Source: Lycium barbarum (lineage: Eukaryota; Streptophyta; Magnoliopsida; Solanales; Solanaceae). Taken from it: DNA of 64,000 bases. Every line of letters begins with the position of its first letter. Position 1 is the stretch's first letter. A program made the position numbers and the translations under genes. The notes below the pieces were generated by a model. The model saw only the letters and a program-made list of their open reading frames with translations, was not told the origin of the DNA and ran no database searches. Of this stretch, positions 12,310 through 21,948 are shown in pieces. Location of the stretch: contig NC_083339.1 of the NCBI RefSeq assembly GCF_019175385.1, forward strand, positions 49,342,282-49,406,281, read 5' to 3'.

Positions 12310-13656
12310 TGTCGAGGCAGGTTATGTGTTCCCGATGTGGCAGGTCTACGCCATCAGATTTTGAGAGAAGCTCATTGTTCCCGTTACTCCGTTCACCCCG
12401 GAGCGACGAAAATGTATCATGATCTTAAGACTATATATTGTTGGAATGGGATGAAGAAAGACGTAGCGGAATTCGTAGCTCAGTGTCCTAATTGCCAACA
12501 AGTGAAGATAGAACACCAAAAGCTGGGTGGCTTATTGCAAGCTATAGAAATCCCAACTTGGAAGTGGGAAGTGATTAATATGGATTTCATTACAGGGTTA
12601 CCCCGTTCTCGACGTAAATATGATTCTATATGGGTGATCGTGGATAGACTCACAAAGTCAGCGCATTTCTTACCGGTCAGAACGGCCTATATGGCAGAAG
12701 ATTATGCCAAGCTTTATCTTAGAGAGATAGTGAGACTCCATGGCATTCCGGTATCTATTATCTCCGATAGGGGAACTCAGGTTACAGCCAAGTTTTGGGG
12801 GTCTTTCCAAGAAGGTTTAGGGACCCAAGTGCGCCTAAGCACGACATTTCACCCACAGACCGATGGGCGAGCTGAACGTACTATTCAGACTCTTGAAGAT
12901 ATGTTACAGGCATGTATGATAGATTTTGGAGGAAATTGGGATGACCATTTGCTACTCATTGAGTTTGCTTACAATAACAGTTATCATTCTAGCATTCAAA
13001 TGGCACCGTATGAAGCTCTATATGGGCAAAAGTGTAGATCCCCAATTGGGTGGTTTGAAACCGGAGAAGCTAAGTTGATAGGGCCAGACTTGGTCCAGCA
13101 AGCAATAGAGAAAGTTAAGCTCATACAAGATCGGTTGCTAGCGGCTCAAAGTCGTCAGAAGTCCTATGCGAATAATCGTCGAAGAGACTTAGAGTTCGAA
13201 GTGAAAGATTGGGTATTCTTGAAAGTGTCGCCGATGAAGGGCGTGATGAGATTTGGCAAAAAGAGGAAGCTCAGTCCCCGGTATATTGGGCCATACGAAA
13301 TTGTGCGCAAAATATGCAAAATGGCCTATGAGCTAGATCTACCTCCAGATTTGGAGTCAGTCCATCCAGTATTTCATGTCTTCATGCTTCGGAAGTGTGT
13401 TGGAGATCCTACGAGGATCGTCCCAGTGAATGATATTCAAGTGACAGAAAAGTTAACTTATGATGAAATACCCATTGCCATATTAGATAGGCAAGTACGG
13501 AGGCTTAGAAACAAAGAAGTGGCCTCAATTAAAGTTCTGTGGAGAAATAACAATCGAGAGGAAATGTCATGGGAAGCGGAAGAGAATATGCGATCCAAGT
13601 ACCCACATTTATTTCAGCCCTTGGAAGAAGTCCAAGATGAGAGGTCAAAATCATAA
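12310..13656 (+). CDS. Tekay integrase with C-terminal chromodomain-like segment
   Basis: Open in the same phase as the preceding fragment; the first Met is at 12337. The zinc-binding HHCC region is HCSRYSVHPG with CPNCQQ (about 12373-12500). The catalytic core has MDFITGLP (first Asp), ISDRGTQVTAKFW (second Asp, near 12762) and HPQTDGRAERTIQTLEDML (Glu, near 12850). A GPYEIV block (about 13290) marks the integrase C-terminal domain. The last 60 or so residues (IAILDRQVRRLRNKEV, VLWRN, EEMSWEAEENM) fit the chromodomain-like tail that directs chromoviruses to heterochromatin. Integrase itself looks intact but would be made only by reinitiation or readthrough. The stop at 13654 is the natural end. 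Confidence 0.92.
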   Translation, partial: CRGRLCVPDVAGLRHQILREAHCSRYSVHPGATKMYHDLKTIYCWNGMKKDVAEFVAQCPNCQQVKIEHQKLGGLLQAIEIPTWKWEVINMDFITGLPRSRRKYDSIWVIVDRLTKSAHFLPVRTAYMAEDYAKLYLREIVRLHGIPVSIISDRGTQVTAKFWGSFQEGLGTQVRLSTTFHPQTDGRAERTIQTLEDMLQACMIDFGGNWDDHLLLIEFAYNNSYHSSIQMAPYEALYGQKCRSPIGWFETGEAKLIGPDLVQQAIEKVKLIQDRLLAAQSRQKSYANNRRRDLEFEVKDWVFLKVSPMKGVMRFGKKRKLSPRYIGPYEIVRKICKMAYELDLPPDLESVHPVFHVFMLRKCVGDPTRIVPVNDIQVTEKLTYDEIPIAILDRQVRRLRNKEVASIKVLWRNNNREEMSWEAEENMRSKYPHLFQPLEEVQDERSKS

Positions 13657-13862
13657 GGTATGCATGTTTTCCCTTTTATACATTCAGGTCGTGTGTGGCC
13701 AAATTTCTAGTGCTGTTGTATTATTGCCCTGTGAGGCATTGTTGTTGTAGGTTGTTGTGGCAGGGTGGTAGTGCCACATTACAGAGGAAACTCTGGCGAA
13801 ATTTTTATAGAATTCCCCAAGCCTTTAACATTCGAGGACGAATGTTCCTAAGGGGGGTAGAA
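13657..13862 (+). other. Tekay 3' untranslated stretch and polypurine tract
   Basis: About 200 bp follow the integrase stop. The polypurine tract AAGGGGGGTAGAA ends right at the 3' LTR (about 13850-13862) and would prime plus-strand DNA. Just before it is ATTCGAGGACGAAT (13831-13844), a near-palindrome; a comparable one, CGCTCGTCCTCGAGCG, occurs beside the LTR at 61905. Confidence 0.85.
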
Positions 13863-16261
13863 TGTTACACCTCGGAAAATTTTCCGTTGGTACGCAAGAG
13901 AACGAACTAGTGATGAATATGAGTGAATGATGTCCATGAGAAAGAAACGACGTTTGATGACCTTAGGCGAGATTTCGAAAGTATCCGATGTTAGACGAGG
14001 AAGTTGGCTAAGTTAAGATGAGATACAAGGTGAGCAATGCATGTGCATGAACGGGGGTGATTAAATATGAGAAGTCTAAGAAATATGGGAAGTTACAGAA
14101 TTGCAACTGCCCAGTGGTCGTATATTGCAAAATACGGACCGTAGAGTGCAATACGGTCTGTAAACTGGCAGTCGTAAACTGCCATGCAAGGCTTCGACTT
14201 TCTGCCAGCCGAGGAAATGGTTAAATACGACCTGGTGGACGGACTATAAAGTGATTTATGACCCGTAAACCATGGTCGTAAACCACCATGAAGGCAGCCC
14301 AGCTTCTGGTTCTAGAAATGGCTAAATACGCCCATGGAGGACGAGCCGTATAGTGAAATACGGTCCGTAAACCTTCATGGACGACCACTGTTCACCCAAC
14401 ACAGATTTTCCAATTCATTAAATATGAGGATCAAGACTTATTTTATTTCATTACAACATTACACCACTTCTCTCTACATTTATTATATGAGTTTTCAAGG
14501 ATTATAAGCCATCAATAACATTAAGACAAGTGAATCAAGGATAAGGGAATCATCAAGGATCATCCAAGTCAAGAAATCCAAATGGAGAAAAACTAGGGTT
14601 TTGCTCAAAGAGGAGTATTATCAACCAAAGCTTGTTCCTACAACTTCTAAGGTAAGATTCATGATTTTTACAAGATGTTTAAGGTATTGGAGAATTAAAA
14701 TACATGGATTGTAGAAAATGTGGTCAACTAGGTCATGAATGATGAATAGTGACATTTTGAGAAATAGTTCGAATTGAGTTATGAATGTTGTTGTGTTATG
14801 ATATGAATGTATTATAAATGGTACTAAGATCATGAACTAGACACTTTAGACGAATGGACGAAGTTGGGTGTTATGACCATGAATGTGGGTGGATTAGAGG
14901 CAAATTGAGGAATCTAGATAATGTGGATAATGTGAATGGCTAATGGCCATTGTTATGATATTAATGAAGGTATAAACGCTAGCATTGGAAGGGAACGTGC
15001 AAGTGTAGATTAGTTCGACGGAAAGGTATGTAAGGCTAACCCTTCTTTCATAAGGCATGGTTCTTGGCCAAATTCCTAATTCCTCTATATGAGTATGTTG
15101 TCTTCACATGGTTGACATTCCGAGCTCATAAGCTCACGACCCTTGATATGTACTATGATTATACTATGTTCCTCGTATGACGAGTAAGTCCATAATGTAG
15201 ATGTAACGACAATGATGAGGATAGTAATGATGATGAGAGTAAAATGAGATTAGAGTTGCTTACGAGCTATGATATATGTATATGTATGCCTATGAAGGGC
15301 TATGACAAGACCCCGAGCTTATGATGCCGGGTTAGACTATATGTATATGACTATGTATAAAGTATGTATACGATTACGAAACGCGCGCACACCTCTGCAG
15401 ATGGTACGGATAACCCTGATGCCTTGGTAGGGCCAGGTATGTATGACCTTGAGCCTTGGTTGGCCAAGCATGTATAAGACACCGATCCTATGAGGTCGGG
15501 TATGCTATGTAAATGCTATGTATATGAAATGACTATGTATATAATATGAATATGAATGTGATAAGACTATGTATAAAAATACGAATAAGGACATGTATAC
15601 GAATATGAGCACAAGTATGGTACGAGTATTATTATGGGATACGAACGACGATGTATGCAAGTAAGCGATATGATGATGATGATATTACTGTCTCCCCTCC
15701 TATGCTATTTTCATATGATATCTATTATGCTTCTATATTGATGTTGATCATGCTTTACATACTCAGTACATTCTTCGTACTGACGTCCTTTTGTTTGTGG
15801 ATGCTGCGTCATGCCCGCAGGTGCACCGGGAGACAGACTTGATCCATAGCTGCTTATTCAGAGATTGCATAGCAGAGCTCCATTTCTTTCGGAGCCGTAG
15901 CTTTTGGGTACTTATTATTTTGTGTATATTATTATGGGCATAGCGGGGTCCTGTCTCGCTCATACGATATGTCATACTCTTAGAGGCTCGTAGTCATGTG
16001 TATGTGGGTAGAGATGTTCGGCCATGTCGGCCCATGTTTTGTATATCTTTTGTTAGCCACGTCGGCCTTGTACTTATGATGTGGCACAGATGCCTATGAT
16101 ATGTTAAATGATGATGGTCGTCTAATGGGATCAATATGATTAACGATAAGAAAAGCACGAATTGACTTATAGTTCACCTAGATGTTATGTTATGCGATAA
16201 GGGGGTGCTCGGGTGGGGTAGCACCGGGTGCTCGTCGCGGCCCCCTAGCCGGGTCGTGACA
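13863..16261 (+). repeat. Tekay 3' LTR
   Basis: Copy of the 5' LTR with the same ends. By eye about 25 substitutions fall in the first 560 bp and about 33 in the remaining 1.8 kb, plus a 13-bp deletion near 14470 and a 5-bp indel near 15468. The palindrome array is at 14133-14371, with several sites already mutated (for example GGACTATAAA for GGACCGTAAA). It ends GTGACA followed by the imperfect target duplication TAACA. Confidence 0.93.
14133..14371 (+). promoter_or_regulatory. Palindrome array in Tekay LTR (3' copy)
   Basis: Same positions within the LTR as the array at 6513-6751. At least three of its sites have lost their symmetry through substitutions (near 14152, 14240 and 14256), while the last at about 14358 is kept. 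Confidence 0.55.
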
Positions 16262-17290
16262 TAACAACACCTAATACAAGATATCTAGACTTGTGAACTG
16301 GAGAACATTATACAGTAAACCAGTTCCTTCAATCCTTCTTCTTGCACTGGGGACACAACCCCGGATTCTTGAATATTCTTGGATATAACTTCTCTGCTCA
16401 ATATTCTAAATTCTCTCTTTATGGGTGTGCAAACTTCTTCTTGGAAAGACCTAGGTATTTATAACAATATGCTCCGCAGTTCGGTTACCCCAAAACCCTT
16501 TCCTAGTCGATCAATGACACGCACGTAGGGTTTTTGTAGTACTTGGCTTCATGCCTTGTTGAGTTTGCTGCTAATATGTGTAGAAGGCTTACTAATCCCT
16601 ACAAATATGGCAAGGAATATTTAATACTTGACAGCCAAGTTCGTTCCAGAATTTTTCAAATCCTAGTTGTTGTATGACTTTTCTTGGAATATGTTCACGA
16701 ACCTGTTTCGTCCACCTAGTTCGTCTAACTCTAAATCTCTGCACTGTCTGAGATAGAACATGTTCTTGTACCTATTCCACCAATCTCTTTCAATCTTCAT
16801 CTGTCATTGAACTGCTTCTGAGATCTTGGCTGGAACATGTTGACATACCTGTTTCATAGAACAAAAAGCTCTGTGTTTGCAACTGGTCAACTCACTTCTG
16901 ATCACTCTTTGACTCTGATGTTGTTCTTGCTCTGTATTGGAACATGTTTCCAAACATGGTTCTTCTGTTAACCTGATCCACATGCTTCGTCTGCCAACTC
17001 TTTAGCTGACCAATTTCTTCCGTCTGAACATTGTCTTATATTGTCTGAGTCACTTCACCTCTTCACTTTATCTTCATTATCTTTATTCCTCTAATCTCTT
17101 TATTGCTTACTTGTCTTTTCATTTACTCACACGTATCTTGCAATCTGCGTTTGTGTCTACGTGTCTGCATTTGCCTCCGCTGCTTTGTTGCAATGGAACA
17201 TTTCTATGGACATGTTCTAAACCTGGTATCTGTGTCACATCCATTCACTTTGTCAATCATCAAAACTTCACACATAATTTTATGCCAACA
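16262..17290 (-). repeat. Copia 5' LTR, outer part
   Basis: This is the other half of the LTR split by the Tekay insertion. On the minus strand it starts TGTTGGCATAAAATTATG at 17290 and continues GTTTTGATGATTGACAAAG, an opening I associate with plant copia LTRs. Repeated GGAACATGTT / AACATGTTCC-like words (for example near 16686, 16760, 16823, 16941) may be regulatory repeats. No gene is present. Its edge falls inside gypsy integrase, showing that the copia element inserted there. Confidence 0.7.
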
Positions 17291-17923
17291 GACCATCTGT
17301 CTGCGGGTGGAAAGCGGCACTAAGATCCAACCGAGTCCCTAATTCCTTCGACAAAGTCCCCCAGAAATGGGAAGTGAGCTGGGTGCCTCTGTTTGAAATG
17401 ATAGAAATGGACATCCCATGCAATCTGACAATCTCTCTAATATAGATCCTAGCCAACCTCTCTGAATTATAGGTAGTCTGAACTGGAACAAAGTGCGCGG
17501 ACTTAGTCAACCTATCCACGATAACCCAAATGGCATCAAACTTGCCCAAAGTCTTCGATAAACTAACCACAAAATCCATACCTATCCTCTCCCACTTCCA
17601 CTCGGGAATGGGCATCCTCTGAGTCACACCACCGATCTCTGATACTCATACTTAACCTGTTGGAAATTCAAACACTGAGAAACGAACTCTACAATATCCC
17701 TCTTTATCCTACCCCACCAATAATGTTGTTTCAAGTTATGATGCATCTTAGTAGCACCAGGATGGATGGAATATTGGGGACAATGAGCCTCCTTCAAAAT
17801 CAACTTAATCAACCCACCAACATGAGGAATGCAAATGCACCCTTTAATCCTCACAACATCCTCATCATCAATAATAGCCTCCTTGGCTTCTCCACTTAAC
17901 ATTTTATCTCGAATCTTGCACAA
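17291..17923 (-). pseudogene. Gypsy integrase, truncated by the copia insertion
   Basis: 17624-17923 carries the zinc-binding region: HCPQYSIHPGATKMHHNL and SQCLNFQQVK. The second CXXC cysteine is replaced (CLNF), so zinc binding is lost. 17291-17627 carries the core with GMDFVVSLSK (first Asp) and ISNRGTQLTSHFW, in which the second catalytic Asp has become Asn. The frame ends at FHPQTDG, before the catalytic Glu, where the copia LTR begins; the last three residues of the ORF are LTR sequence. Dead on three counts. Confidence 0.87.
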
Positions 17924-18450
17924 TTTGCATCCTCAAACCGCCGAGCCTTAATCTACTCCAAAAGAGACGACCTCGCCTCAACACAACCTAGAACCTTGCC
18001 AGGTTCTGAAATATCAACCATCACCATACTATTAGCCAAAGACTAAACCTCCAAAGCTAAGGGACGCTCCTTAACAATCAAACGTGCCAAGCTACCCATA
18101 CTCACTGTCTTTTGGCTCAACACATCAACTACTATATTAGTCTTGTCCGAATGATAAAGAATGGTAATATCATAATTCTTGAGCAACTGGATCCACCTAT
18201 GCTACCTCGAATTTAGATCTAGCTGATTGAACACATGTCAAAGACTACGATGATTCGTGAATACCTCACAATGGACCCCATACAAATAATGTCTCTAAAT
18301 CTTCAAAGCAAAAACTACTGCCGCCAACTCTAAGTCATGAGAGGGTTAGTTCTTCTCATGGATCTTCAATTGCCTTGAAGCATACGCGATCACCTTACCC
18401 TCTTGCAACAACACGCACCCCAAACCAATCCGAGTAGCATCACAATAAAT
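17924..18450 (-). pseudogene. Gypsy RNase H and linker, stop-ridden
   Basis: Minus-strand translation gives [25 protein letters not shown] and a degenerate NHRSL block, matching the second half of gypsy RNase H, then a linker toward integrase. At least four stops interrupt it. It continues from the 18346-18813 frame, which ends at a stop after KIHEKN. Confidence 0.75.
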
Positions 18451-19566
18451 AATAAAGTCTTTTCCTTCCATAGGTAAAGCTAAAATCGGAGCTGAAGTCA
18501 ATAGAGTCTCGAACTTTTGAAAGTTATCCTCACGATCATCATACCACTGAAAAGGAATATTCTTCTGAGTCAACTGAGTCAAAAGAGAAGCGATAGATGA
18601 GAACCACTTCACGAACTGACGACAATAACTCGCTAAGCCCATAAAACTCCGAATATCAACCGATGTAGGCCTAGCCCAATATCTAACTGCCTCAATCTTC
18701 ATGGAATCCACTATAATACCATCCTTAGACACAACATGCCCCAGAAATTCCACGGAACTGAGCCAGAACTCACACTTAGAAAATTTGGCATACAACTTCC
18801 TTTCCTTCAACAACCCATGTACTATCCTCAGGTCCTTCTCATGATCTTCCTTACTTCAAGAGTACACCAAAATGTCATCAATGAAGATAATCACAAATGA
18901 ATCCAAATAAGGCTTGAAGATCCCATTCATCAAATCCATGAAAGTTGTGGGGGCATTGGTAAGCCTGAAAGACATCATGAAGAACTCATTGTGACCATAA
19001 CGGGTCCTGAAAGAATTCTTCGGAATATCCTCTACTCTAATCTTCAAATGATAATACCCTGACCTCAAGTCAATCTTAGAGAAGACCGACGCACCCTGAA
19101 GCTGATCAAACATATCATCTATGCGGGGTATCAGATACTTGTTCTGGGTAGTAACCTTGTTCAACTGTCGATAATCGATACACATCAGCATAAAACCTTT
19201 ATTCTTCTTCACGAACAACACGGGAGCACCCAAAGGGGAAATACTAGGCCTAATTAACCCCTTGCTCAACAAATCCTACAACTGTTCCTTTACCTCCCTG
19301 AACTCTGCCAGGGCCATACGGTAAGGTAGAATAGGAATAGGACGGGTGTTTGACTCAAAATCAATACAGGGCCGGGTGTTTGACTCAAAATCAATGCAGG
19401 GCCGGGTGTTTGACTCAAAATCAATGCAGAAATCAATATCACGATCAAGTGGCATACCAAAAAATTCCGTGGGAAAGACCTCCGCAAACTCGCTAACTAC
19501 AGAACTGACTCCAGGGAAGGAGTGTCTGCACTCGCATCCCGGATATGCGCCAAGTAATTCAAACAC
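18346..19566 (-). pseudogene. Gypsy reverse transcriptase, broken, with triplicated 10-residue linker
   Basis: 19276-19566 carries the linker before RT and includes three copies of CIDFESNTRP. 18856-19272 carries the palm and fingers: [44 protein letters not shown] and the intact catalytic FIDDILVYS. 18346-18813 carries the thumb and the start of RNase H ([35 protein letters not shown]). Stops at 19273 and 18853 separate the frames. The family assignment is certain; the copy cannot be translated as one protein. Confidence 0.9.
19343..19432 (-). repeat. Three 30-bp tandem copies in the gypsy RT linker
   Basis: A 30-bp unit beginning CGGGTGTTTGACTCAAAATC on the plus strand occurs three times with a period of exactly 30 (starts near 19343, 19373, 19403). 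The copies differ at only one position. Because 30 is a multiple of three, the frame is kept and the protein gains repeated CIDFESNTRP blocks. Confidence 0.95.
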
Positions 19567-19754
19567 CCCTTATCTACTAACTTCTTCACCCAAAGGAATG
19601 ATATTTTCTTCTTAGGAGCAGGGCTGGGGGTACCCTTCCACTCTAATCTCGGAATGCCGCATTACTGTGCTGGCGTAATAGTCTAGAATCGCGTGATAGA
19701 GAGACTTCATACCCAAGATGACATCAAAATCTACCATACTGAGGATCACCAATT
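19567..19754 (-). other. Gypsy protease-RT spacer
   Basis: Short broken stretch between the protease and RT frames. Minus-strand reading gives the conserved LVILSMVDFDVILG-like segment in pieces (about 19680-19760). It has several stops and no separate gene. Confidence 0.5.
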
Positions 19755-20410
19755 CTAACTAAGTACCATAACCCATGAAAGTATTGTATAAGACTGATAG
19801 ACTCGATCTACCACCATTGAATCTCCGACCGGAGTAGACATACGAATAGGCACATAAAGTAGATCACAAGTCATATCCAAACATATAGAGAAATATATGG
19901 ACACATAAAAGAAAGTAGAGAACGGATTAAATAATACTAAAGCTGCCCAGTGACAGACCAAAATAGTACTTGTGATAATTGCATCAGAAGCCTCTACCTC
20001 TGGTCTGCCAGGAAAAGCATAGTAATGAACTCGTCTGCACTTGGACCGTGTACCTCCAGGGCCACCCTGACCAGACTGAGCATCACCCGTCGTTGCTTGA
20101 GAACTTCCCCTGCTGGGCTGATAACCACCTTCCTTAAACTGATAACCCCCTCTGCTAGGCTGCGAACCATCTCTACAAACTGATAGTGCTGGAGCCCTGG
20201 GAGTCTGAAATCTAGATCCGTGCAAAACTCAACTCTGTTTGTGTCTAGGACACTCTCTCATGAAATGTCTTGGGTAACCACCCTCAAAGCAACCTCTGAC
20301 CAACATAGGCTGTGACACTAAAGCTGAAGAACCAGAATATCCTCCACGGTCTGAGGGTCAAGGCTAAGAACCTCGAGAAGTATGTCCAGAACTGAAACCA
20401 CTCTGCCCAG
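19755..20410 (-). pseudogene. Gypsy Gag C-terminus and aspartic protease remnant
   Basis: Near 20230-20290 the minus strand reads CFEGGYPRHFMRECPR, a Gag knuckle whose second Cys is now Gly. A Gln/Gly/Ser-rich linker with repeated GGYQPSRG follows. The protease block is HYYAFPGRPEVEASDAI then LFNPFSTFFYVS; relatives have DPGST at this place, so the catalytic Asp is Asn and the following Gly is Phe. STPVGDSMVVDRVYQS follows. The element is cut at 20410. Confidence 0.82.
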
Positions 20411-21304
20411 TGTTGACACCTAATTTTTGACCTCCCGTAATTTACTTTAATTACTCAGAGTCCTTAGAAAGTAAATAAAATGAGCTATGCACCTTAAAGG
20501 CTTTAAATAATTTTTTATAAGTTGTTCATATCAATATTTTACTCCGTTAAATTAGTGAAAGGTTTTCATGACATCACAAATTTATTTAGAAATTAATTGA
20601 CACTTTTATGACATTTATGAGATGCTTGAAAAAGGGCGCATTTTTGTTTTAAAATAATAATCATTATTTAATTGTTAAATTGTCAAAATAAAAATTAGAA
20701 AATAATTTATTCCCTTTAATCCATGGAGTTTGAGTAATTTAAATAATTAACCATTTCACCCCTTTGATCTTTAATTTTGCATTGTGTAATTTATCAAAAA
20801 ATTATTTATAATTATCTATAAATATTTTAATTACTCAATTAAGTAGTCCTTATTACAAATTGTTGTTTAAATTATTTAATTATTTTTGTTATGACTACAA
20901 TTAATTTGATCAATTCATGGTTTAAGGAAGTTGGGGTCATTTTTGTAAAATTAGCCTCTTAATAGCCTTAATTGAAATAACCAAATTCATTGGCTTAAAT
21001 TAATTGAGGTCATTAATGCAATTTAATTTTTAAACTTACTAATTAGGCCAAATATGACCATAATTGAAATAACCAACTAGATTGAAATCAATTAAGGCCG
21101 AATTTGCCCATAATTGAAATCATTATTGGGTCAGAATCAATTAGGGCCATAATTGCAATTTTAAGCCCATTAACACAATTGTCCAATTTTTAACTATTTT
21201 AATAGGATAATTATGCCCTAATTTTGTATATAATTAAGATATAATCAATTTTAATCTTTATTTAATTATTGAATTACCTTTATATTTATATACACACACA
21301 CTAG

Positions 21305-21349
21305 GTATACATATATATGTATACACGAGGTATACATATATATGTATAC
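21305..21349. repeat. Two copies of a 20-bp perfect palindrome
   Basis: GTATACATATATATGTATAC occurs at 21305-21324 and again at 21330-21349, separated by 5 bp. Each copy is perfectly self-complementary, so the pair may extrude or fold as hairpins. It lies about 600 bp upstream of the TATA palindrome. Confidence 0.95.
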
Positions 21350-21926
21350 AAAAGGGCCAACCTTTAATTTTTTTTTAAATCTGGACCGAGTCTAGCCCAA
21401 ATGGGCATGACCGGTCCCAAATCACTTAATACAGGTAAGGGGATACACCCTCCTTTACATTTTATTTCATTCCAAACACCCTTTCCCCTTTCTCTCACTT
21501 CCTTTTCTGTGTAAAAACCCTAGCCGCCGCCTGCAAGTTCTCTTCTCTCTCGTCCTAAAAATGGAAAAATCACAGTGCATGTGTGAAGTACACAACTTTG
21601 CAGTGATATTTATATGCAAAGAATTAATTCAAAGGCTGTTTTCACTTATATCTTTCCTAAATCGATAATAATTTCTTTTCCTTTTGTTTTTCTCCTAGAT
21701 TACTTAGTCAAAATCGATTATTATTGTCTGATTTTTGTTGTATTGGGATCATTTGCTTGATTTCCATTGGTTCAGATTGAAGGGTTTTGGATCGAGCCAA
21801 ATGAGGCTCAGATCTGGCCGTTCATTTGTTTGATGAGTCGTTTGAGCCATAGATTCACTTTGGAAGTTCATTTTAGGGAAAAAGTGTTTGTCCCACATCG
21901 AGGTTTTGGAAGGTTGAGCAATTTTT

Positions 21927-21948
21927 GGGGTTCTATAAATAGAACCCC
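21927..21948 (+). promoter_or_regulatory. TATA box inside a 22-bp perfect palindrome
   Basis: The TATA box TATAAATA (21934-21941) lies in a palindrome whose arms are GGGGTTCTAT and ATAGAACCCC around a central AA. This is a strong candidate core promoter of the LTR that starts at 20411, with transcription expected about 25-35 bp downstream. The symmetry also makes it a possible promoter in both directions. Confidence 0.7.

Larger units (their letters stand above)
6243..16261 (+). mobile_element. Complete Tekay-type Ty3/gypsy chromovirus retrotransposon
   Basis: The element is bounded by two LTRs (2406 and 2399 bp) that start TGTTACACC and end GTGACA. A primer binding site follows the 5' LTR and a purine tract precedes the 3' LTR. 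Flanks are TAACC (6238-6242) and TAACA (16262-16266), a 4 of 5 match that I read as a target duplication with one later mutation. Domain order is Gag, protease, RT, RNase H, integrase, chromodomain-like end, typical of chromoviruses; Gag and integrase wording fit the Tekay/Del group. By eye the LTRs differ at about 2.4 percent of sites. The coding region has one frameshift and one nonsense codon. It is inserted in the 5' LTR of the copia element. Confidence 0.93.
2536..17290 (-). mobile_element. Degenerate Ty1/copia retrotransposon, minus strand, split by a Tekay insertion
   Basis: Domain order on the minus strand is gag zinc knuckle, protease, GAG-pre-integrase, integrase, RT, RNase H, which is the Ty1/copia order. 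The internal part is 2536-5891. A primer binding site like TGATATCAGAGC (initiator Met tRNA type) lies at about 5879-5890. The 5' LTR covers 5892-6242 and resumes at 16262-17290 after the 10-kb Tekay insertion, about 1.37 kb once joined. It begins on the minus strand with TGTTGGCATAAAATTATG at 17290, directly abutting gypsy integrase. The 3' end lies left of the window. RT wording such as [10 protein letters not shown] recalls the SIRE/Maximus or Tork groups; I cannot choose between them. Confidence 0.8.
17291..20410 (-). mobile_element. Older Ty3/gypsy (chromovirus-like) fragment, minus strand
   Basis: Minus-strand domain order is Gag zinc knuckle, protease, RT, RNase H, integrase. The integrase is cut at the HPQTDG motif by the copia LTR (17290), and Gag is cut at 20410 where an LTR-like sequence begins. 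Protein wording is close to the Tekay element above, so it belongs to the same broad clade but a different, older copy with many stops and frameshifts. No LTR of its own is in the window. Confidence 0.85.
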
